Of a stretch of DNA of 64,000 nucleotides, positions 56,794-64,000 are shown one piece after another; position 1 is the first letter of the stretch; each line of letters opens with the position of its first letter. This DNA is from Paragonimus skrjabini miyazakii. Taxonomy: Eukaryota; Platyhelminthes; Trematoda; Plagiorchiida; Troglotrematidae. Under the pieces are notes generated by a model. That model was not told the origin of the DNA. It did not search any database and was given only the letters and a program-made list of their open reading frames with translations. A program made the translations under genes and the position numbers. The stretch lies in NCBI GenBank assembly GCA_014338405.1, contig JTDE01000024.1, positions 54,428-118,427 on the forward strand, in the 5' to 3' direction.

Positions 56794-59400
56794 ACTGACA
56801 AACAGAGTAAGAACGACCGGCTTGCATGTTACAGTACTGTGTTCACTCACTTAACAGCGCTGCAGTCATAGATATTTTCTATGAATAACTCCCTCTAAAC
56901 AGCACTGCACAGCATAAAATTTCGCAGCCTTAATTTGCCTCGATAGATTCATGTTTTACTGGAGTTACTAATCAGGTGGTAATAGTTTGCTCGTCGACGT
57001 TCAGTACAATCACTCGGCGTTGTTCTCTTCGATTTCAGTGCATAGACTGAACGACGCCATGCCAATTGTTTCAAAAGTACAAAGTACAATAGAGTCCGAT
57101 TAACTTGTTAACTCAATAATTTATCAAGGAAATGAACAACACACCTTCTGAAATGGCTACATATCTTCAAGCGACAAATCAATGTAGTGTTAGTAAACAA
57201 CTTTGCTGTTAGTCTTTTCAGTTTTAGCTTAAGTAGTGAAAATTTTACAAACAGTAAAATCTGCCTACCACGTAATGCATATGAGTAGTGTGACAAGTTG
57301 GTTTACTAAGAGGTGAACCACGTGTGAAACATAAGAGCTTTCAATAAGCTAATGACATCATTTTGAATGTAGCCGCTTCTGATATTTCTAATTCGGCATA
57401 TCTGGGATGCAGTTTTTATGTCTTGAGAAAGTTTTCGAACGGTCTTAACATTTGTGAGTAGGGCAAAGTTTACAATTGAATCAATTTATTTGTTAATTTA
57501 CATCAATCTCTGCAAATAGGTAAGCTGCATCTATACGTAAGCAGTTTAGGTGTGTCTGTTTCTAGATGGTTGTGATTCATACAACTGAGGGTTACAGTTG
57601 TCAGATAGTGTCTTAATAAAAGTCCACAAATTCACTTTTAACGTCGTTAGCTAGACAGTATCTCTTAATTTTTGCCATCTCTTTTAATGACCCATTCGTA
57701 TTTTTGTATTTCACGGCTAGATAGTCTGTTCTCCCTCACGTTGCCGTGCTTTTAAAACATAATTATCAAACTATCGAATAAAGTGATAACACCTTTTGCC
57801 ATTTGCATCTATATTTTATAGGTTTACTTTATCAATGTCGCCGCTGAACCCTATTTGAAGTGAAGCCGATCATTTGCTGACAGTATTCTGCGAGGTAAGG
57901 AGGACTCTCCATTCACAAACAGAATTTTGCGTGATAGTATTTAAACGTGCAATTCTTTTGTGAGTACTTACTTCGTTACAACTTTAGTAATGCCTAAACC
58001 CGTTTGACTAAAGCTATCTGAGCGACGTGTGTGTAGAACGTGAGTGCTTTCCAGTTTCACTGTTATTTAGCTCCACTCCAACTCAGATTTTTACTTAACT
58101 GAAAATCCGCTTAGTTAAGTGTACAAACCAATGGTCCGATTCAAGTTGATGTGACTATTCAGAATCGATTAAGTAAATGTTAACGTAAACGCCGTTTAAG
58201 TGTACAAGTTGATGTGACTATTCAGAATCGATTAAGTAAATGTTAACGTAAACGCCGTTTATTGTTTAGCTGGACTATAAAAACAGGCGCACACGCACGT
58301 TAAAACAAATGGAGGACAGTCAATGTCACCTACAGCTTGACACATGTCAAGTTTGTGAATTGTAACCTTCCAACAAGATTTGCGCATACCTGAAAGCATT
58401 CCATTGTTTTATCGTTCTGTTTGTAGCAAAAGAAGAGACCTTTGGCAAATGTACCGTTAGGACCTGAAGGTTCACACGAAATCGGAGAGTGAGACAGGCT
58501 TTCTAATCCATCGCATCCCTGGTCATTCCATCCGGCTGAGCGTGCAATGAGAGGCGCATTGTTGACTTGTTGTTGGGGCGTACTTGTACACCTGTGTGAC
58601 CATATGGATAAAGACAGGTAGAAGGAAAACTTTACAGGTATACTTGTACCTCACCCCCGCTTCTTTTGAGAATGAGCAGCCATGCTAAGTATGTTGATTT
58701 TTTATGTGAAACAACTGTTGTTGTTATTCCCATGCACATTATCAACCATCCATCCGTGGCACACTACATCAAGAACTGACCAAAGAAATGAAAAAACGGT
58801 ATTTTTGTAACAGTGCTTTTGGCACGTACACGCTCAACAAAATAATTTAGTCAGTCAGATGATACAAACTGTTGATTTGGTAATCTTCCAATTCATGACT
58901 AAACCCCATACAATATAGTAACGACATTTGCAAATCAAAATTTTTTTCAATGGATTAGATTAATGCCGAAATGCTGAGAAGTGGGCAAATTCCGTGGTTT
59001 GATTAAAATCCAACTAGTAACAGTAACTGTATTAGTCTGAGAATTAGTTATTACATTAGCTCAGGTGTGAAACGAAATTAAATTTCCCCAGAGAGATGAG
59101 TATCCATAGCACTCGGTTACCAACTATTTATGGCCTACTTTCCGCACAAATCTAATCAAACAAGGGGAAGGTTACAGACGCAAAGACAAACCATAGCGAT
59201 TTGCTTACATGTTAGAAGGATCTGTCTTATTTCTTATTCAACCAAATTGTAATGATTCGATACAGTGAGAAAATGCGCCTAAATTACCAAAGCTTCATAG
59301 GGTTAATGCAGAGTAGTTGGATTTAACATTCGTCTTCTAACATTATTTCTTTGAAATATTTTTCTTCATTCACCCTTCTTTTACAGGGGGTACGGTTTCC
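56794..59400. other. no gene recognised; one tandem duplication
   Basis: AT-rich non-coding sequence. The only structure noticed is the 63-base duplication at 58142-58261, listed separately. Confidence 0.5.
58142..58261. repeat. 63-base tandem duplication
   Basis: CAAGTTGATGTGACTATTCA and the following bases to CGTTTA occur twice at a spacing of 63, identical over 57 bases. The perfect identity suggests a recent slippage or an assembly duplication. Confidence 0.95.
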
Positions 59401-59430
59401 ATTCGTTAGTTGAGAATCGAAGTTGGCTTA

Positions 59431-59605
59431 CAGAAAAACTTACTTTGGTTTCCATATTTACCATCATCTGAAAAATGGATGGCCAGGTCACCTGCACGTA
59501 ACGGGTGACGTCGTCTGTAGAAGTTGCCCACCTAAATTATACTTCGTAATTACTGAATACATAAATGATGCGTTAAGACCAAGTGTATTTAAACATGCTT
59601 GTTGA
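59431..59605 (+). CDS. possible terminal exon, unknown protein
   Basis: After a modest acceptor (CGAAGTTGGCTTACAG) a frame runs to TGA at 59605 (KNGWPGHLHVTGDVVCRSCP, then LYFVITEYINDALRPS). Composition is gene-like but the acceptor tract is short. No family is recognised. Confidence 0.2.
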
Positions 59606-59917
59606 ATTTGTGTGAATTGAATAGTTCAAACTATCTTACGCATTTTCTTTCCACCGTACACTCCCAGCGTACCTCAGTTGGCAACTTTACAGCTCTTTCC
59701 AGGTTAACACCTACGTTCACTTTATCCACTGTCCTTGATATCTGGCCCGCTTGAAAGATTCCATCAAATATTCCTAGCCTGATAGCCTTAGTTCAGAAAC
59801 AGAAGATTGTTTGAATATGCCATACCAAACTCATTTGACCGCGATTAATTTGTCCTTCGGTTACCCCGATTTAGAATGTTTTTTGATTCACCTTCTTGAC
59901 TCTTTGACCTGAGAAAT

Positions 59918-60250
59918 TTGAAGGACAACAATATTGGTTTTATAAACAATTGCTTTCCAAGTCGCTACATCTCATGTTTAACCAAGCTAACAGACAATAC
60001 AGTTAAAATGCGTTTCCATTCAAGAAAGCAAAAATCTGGAGTTTATATTATTAGGCAGATCACTTCTTGGTGGATATACGTTACGACCAAAGAAAACGGA
60101 ATTATAAAAAGAACTTCTTCTACGAACGGAAAATCAATTTACGCCAAAAAGGCATTTATGTGTTTTGGAATCTATAACTTGTGTTCCATGTATGATAAAA
60201 GTGAGCTGAAGGATGTAATCTATCTAACGAATGTATACGCGTACACATGA
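59918..60250 (+). CDS. unsupported 110-codon open frame
   Basis: One of the two longest non-element, non-palindrome frames apart from the hydrophobic one at 19.9 kb. It is lysine-rich (KQKSGVYIIRQITSWWIYVT). It has no clear promoter, splice site or similarity. At this length in AT-rich DNA, chance is a good explanation. Confidence 0.15.
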   Translation: MKDNNIGFINNCFPSRYISCLTKLTDNTVKMRFHSRKQKSGVYIIRQITSWWIYVTTKENGIIKRTSSTNGKSIYAKKAFMCFGIYNLCSMYDKSELKDVIYLTNVYAYT

Positions 60251-63200
60251 TTGATAGCGAGATTTTCTTAAGCAATTTTTTATCATGCAAGTGTGTAATA
60301 CAAAAGTTTATCTCACACACAATCATGGACCTAGGTTGAAACTTTCCAGAGAATTTTGGCTTATACTCCTCGGTACGGTTATTTCGTCAGTAGTACACGG
60401 AGAAATAGTCCAATATTTTACACTCGTTAGTTTGTAAATGGTTTCAACTCTAAACATTCTGTACGGTCCTTCTGTTATGTCATCAGCACACTGGTAATAA
60501 ATACTGATAACCGAGCGTAGATAGTTCCGTGAACACTCATCATAATAGCAAACAATTAATGAATTTCACATGTGTAATCCCGGTGTGGACTTACAGCTTA
60601 ATCCAAGAAGGTCTGGCTTACGTTTTTTCCAGCTGGTATGATCTGATTTTCTTCTTTGCCAGCCATTCTAGCTTGAAATATGAAGATACTTTCAGCGACT
60701 CCAAATGATAATACGAGTTTGGGTGTTTTTCATTATCAGACGGTCCGATTCATTTAAGGTCTTTAATCTAACTGTTGTTTATGTGAAGCTTCAGCAGTGC
60801 TATGCTTGTTTACTTGTCACGCTGGTTTTAAGTAATCTGTCAATAGTTTATACATGCGATACAAGATGCAACATATATAATGGATATTTCAGTATTTTCC
60901 GGGCATTTGGAGCGGGCAGCACCATAAACTGCAACATCTGACATCCTTCTTCAGCCCTTTAAACAAGGACATGAAGTGTCCGTGTTGACCACTACCTGAC
61001 TGCGACCGTTATAAGCACGACAAAATCAACACGTGACCATGTACATGCAGTATAATTTTTAGTAGACATGTGAGGGCAACGAATACCAAGGTGACTACAA
61101 TATGACAACATGTACTTCTAAAGATGTAATTTCTATCCTAATTCGTAATGACGCTTCCCACGGAAAACTAAAACAAGTTTCCACGATCCAACTTCATCAG
61201 CTTTTGACATAACGGTAAGTAGCGCATCTTAGGATTATCGCACATTTCAAGTCTCAAATCAGATTTACTCAAAGAACTATGTGAAAAGTTTAGCAGAAAA
61301 CTCAATACCAACTATTTTGCATAGACATTAAAAATCTGATCAGTTCATTCTTTTCTCTCCCCGCATGGTACTGACATTGGTAAAAAGTATCTGCATTGGA
61401 GACATTAACGAAATATTTGGAGGATTCCCTATGAACTACAACCGTTTCTTCTCTCTGACTTATATTATGACAGATTTGGCTTAGTTTATAGTAAATAGCT
61501 TTTTACAACGTAAGTTTTGCGTCCACATCGTTCGAACAATCTATTAGGTATATAACAGTTTGCATGTTAACAGTTAATGTAGCAACTTAATGTAAGCAAA
61601 ATTGGCAGTTTTTCTCATCGGAATAAGAGATGATCAGCAGTAACGATGAACTTTTTTAGCTCGCAAATTAAATTTTTCAATAGACATTCACTCCGTCACC
61701 CAAGAAACGGAGCACACCCAATGATCAACAACTCATTTATTGAGTGGCTGAACAATATTAACAAGAACAAAGTTTCATTTTAAGTTTTTAATCATTTTCG
61801 TAAGTTTTTTAATGATTAACACTTCATGAATTTTTGTCATTGTTTCCTAGTTACTTCCTAGCGAGGAATAGCGTTGTATTTACAGGTAGTCAAGTTTTAC
61901 ACTAAACTTTAATAAGTCGGACTACGTTGTTGTTACAGTAACGCTCGAGTGTGTAAAAATCCGTTGAGCCAGTATTACAGTCGATTGTAACCAGCTGAAT
62001 AACTGTTCCTATTGAAAATGTGAATCAGACTTAACCAGTTAAAGAATGTACGTCCACGTCAAAAAACGGGTGCATGAAAACTGGGTCAAAATCCCGAGAG
62101 AATGATACAACTAGTTGACAAGTTTCATTATGAGCAGAAATATCCCATTATGTTTGAGCCCACCAAACCTCACGCGTAGGATTCCACCTGCATTACGTAT
62201 CGAATGAAACGTAAAGCCAATACATCCACAGTACTTTTGTAATAACTTAACAAACATGTGTGAAGCACTCAACTTCAGTCCTAATATAAAAAAATCGTCT
62301 AAGATGAGTAGGATCGATACAAAAATATATGGTTTGCGTCTACTCGTAAAACAGTCAACATTGTTGAGTTTGTCTTTAAGTTATTTGCGCAAATCACTCA
62401 ACTCACACCGCTGCTAAGGTGCATAGTCTCGAACCAGAAATAATTCACAGACGTGCTGCAGAAATTTGTAGTACAGTACTGAATAATCTAATCTCAAAAA
62501 GACGCTATCATGAACTCAGTGGGAGGTCTCTACCTGGTATTAGTTAATCACTCCTGGAGCTGCGTTGAAAGCTAATTTGCAAAACGAATGAAAATGCTGT
62601 TGCAGAATGATTGGTACTGAGGTCATTCTTCTATAATTGTTCTTTCTTACATTGAACTTCGTTCTGTTGAGCGTGCACATCCACGTGTCCCATTAAATAG
62701 TACATTAAGATTAGTGATCCAGAGGATGTACGAATTAACGCTTGGAAGGATAGTATTCTAGCGGACAAAACTGGTATGAATGAATGTAAAACCCCATACT
62801 CTGATGTAAACGTATTATGCCTACTGACTATCCCGTGATTATAAATATATCTATACGTAAAGACAATGTGATCGTTTCGTGAGATACACCCTCTTATTGA
62901 GCAGAATAATTGAGTTTGTCAAGAGTTTGCCTAATTTAACTAAGTAAGAGAGTAAAGAAATGTTGCGACGCGTTTTACTCATCCCGCTGGACTCCCTTGG
63001 GAATGAAAGCTTCAACAATCAAAGCTTGATTGGAATGGGACATGGAGATGCGCAACAGATTTCTAATTAGCGCTATCATTTATATTACAGCAAAGATTAA
63101 TATCCATTTTCTGTTTCTGCTATTTCGTCAATTGATTAATTTGTATCATTGTTTGGCCAATGAGTTAAGAATTGGAAACGCTTCAATAATGAAAATAAGC

Positions 63201-63530
63201 ATATTTGTGTTTAAAATATTAGGTGCATACAATTTCAACAGGGAATTCCATCCACTCTATAACATGCTTTCTGTGTTCTCGTGTTCAAGTGAGGGTCGGA
63301 ATGATTTCTTATCCTAAGTCAGTCTCAGGGAGAAGTCTCCATTTTTCATCAAATCAATTAACATTGTTGGGTGTCTAACGCCCGCTGGTGTGATTGTCAA
63401 TAAGGTATATATGTGCCTACGCATCTGCCTGTCATACATCATAGGGCGGAATAAAAATAACCAAGTGTTTCATTCCGCTTTCTATTTTTCCCACTGATTA
63501 GTAAAATGTTACACCCTTCGTTTGTTTCAG
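60251..63530. other. no gene recognised
   Basis: AT-rich DNA with short hydrophobic frames (78 codons at 60705, 95 codons at 63030) that lack supporting signals. Confidence 0.45.
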
Positions 63531-63588
63531 GATTTAATTTTGCAGTTGGCATCTGCCCAAATGTGTACAAGCCTCCTGATACCGTGCG
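63531..63588 (+). CDS. candidate small internal exon, unknown protein
   Basis: Near-ideal splice sites bound 58 bases: acceptor CCCTTCGTTTGTTTCAG and donor GTGCG|GTAAGTAG. Two frames are open. One reads FNFAVGICPNVYKPPDTV, the other DLILQLASAQMCTSLLIP. Length and frame cannot decide between them. It may belong to a gene continuing beyond the window. Confidence 0.35.
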
Positions 63589-64000
63589 GTAAGTAGTTTC
63601 CATTAGCACATGAGATGTTAGCTTGCTGCTTTGATCTCCTCTAGAGTGTTACCATTTTTACGAGTTTACTGAATTTCTGACTGAGTTAACCGCCGTGATA
63701 TGATACAACACGAACAAACACCCTGGTAGATATGTCAGCATTGTCTGAAACACAGCGACTAACTGTCGACTACCGGAAGCTCTATACGTTGACGCAAGGT
63801 GAATTCAACAGATGACTAGGAAAGGATTTTGGTGTGTACTATGACATTCAACGAAATGCAAGAAACAGAAAACGTCAGGGAGAAATTTGTTCATATAATT
63901 GTCAAATTTAAGATGTGGTGATAAAGTGCGCTAACATTTGGTTGAACATTGAACGACGCTAACTACAGTGAGAAAATTCATCAGTCTACAAAGTGGAAAC

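Noticed and set aside
1..64000. CRISPR arrays, bacterial operons, rRNA genes
   Set aside because: No regularly spaced repeats, no ribosome-binding-site-linked gene runs, and no rRNA-like sequence were seen on either strand.

Overview
This window looks like a repeat-rich, intron-rich animal nuclear genome, most likely a flatworm and probably a digenean fluke. The base composition is AT-rich, there is no operon-like packing, and no long host reading frame is visible. The mobile elements are the types flukes carry: Penelope-like elements (PLEs) with GIY-YIG endonuclease tails, an R2-superfamily LINE, and a tRNA-derived SINE-like repeat that carries a hammerhead ribozyme, a combination known from schistosomes (the Sm-alpha repeats). 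The species call is inference.

Layout. 0-12 kb is mostly non-coding, with a few possible minus-strand exons, old copies of the ribozyme repeat at 3.6, 7.0, 9.0 and 9.6 kb, and possible plus-strand terminal exons at 5.3 and 10.4 kb. 12.4-17.6 kb holds a PLE 3' end with a hammerhead in its tail, a back-and-forth cluster of ribozyme repeats at 15.0-16.5 kb, and a repeat abutting another PLE tail at 17.5 kb. 19.6-20.0 kb has two phase-compatible exons with a weakly kinase-like motif. 21.6-23.9 kb is a scrapyard of PLE and LINE pieces. 24.4-34 kb is mostly intergenic or intronic, with candidate genes at 28.3-29.1 kb (plus) and 33.2-33.9 kb (minus). 34.3-43.7 kb is the densest region: a long inverted repeat, a solo LTR with an ATAC target duplication, and an R2-like LINE interrupted twice. 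One interruption is a PLE with inverted terminal arms. The other is an element with perfect 79-bp inverted ends, an ATAC duplication and an assembly gap inside. 43.9-46.6 kb holds ribozyme-repeat pieces around a second PLE. 46.6-64 kb is mostly non-coding, with a ribozyme-repeat copy, a PLE remnant, a two-copy unknown repeat, and candidate host exons at 50.1, 52.4-53.1 and 63.5 kb.

The most interesting signal is ribozyme biology. The small tRNA-like repeat and the autonomous PLE family both encode hammerhead motifs, of different sequence, and copies of the two lie side by side at two loci. One locus has two ribozyme motifs in tandem, with predicted cleavage sites 430 bases apart. Host exon calls rest only on splice signals, reading phase and open frames. 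Most open frames of 60-110 codons here are about as frequent as chance predicts, so those calls carry low to moderate confidence.
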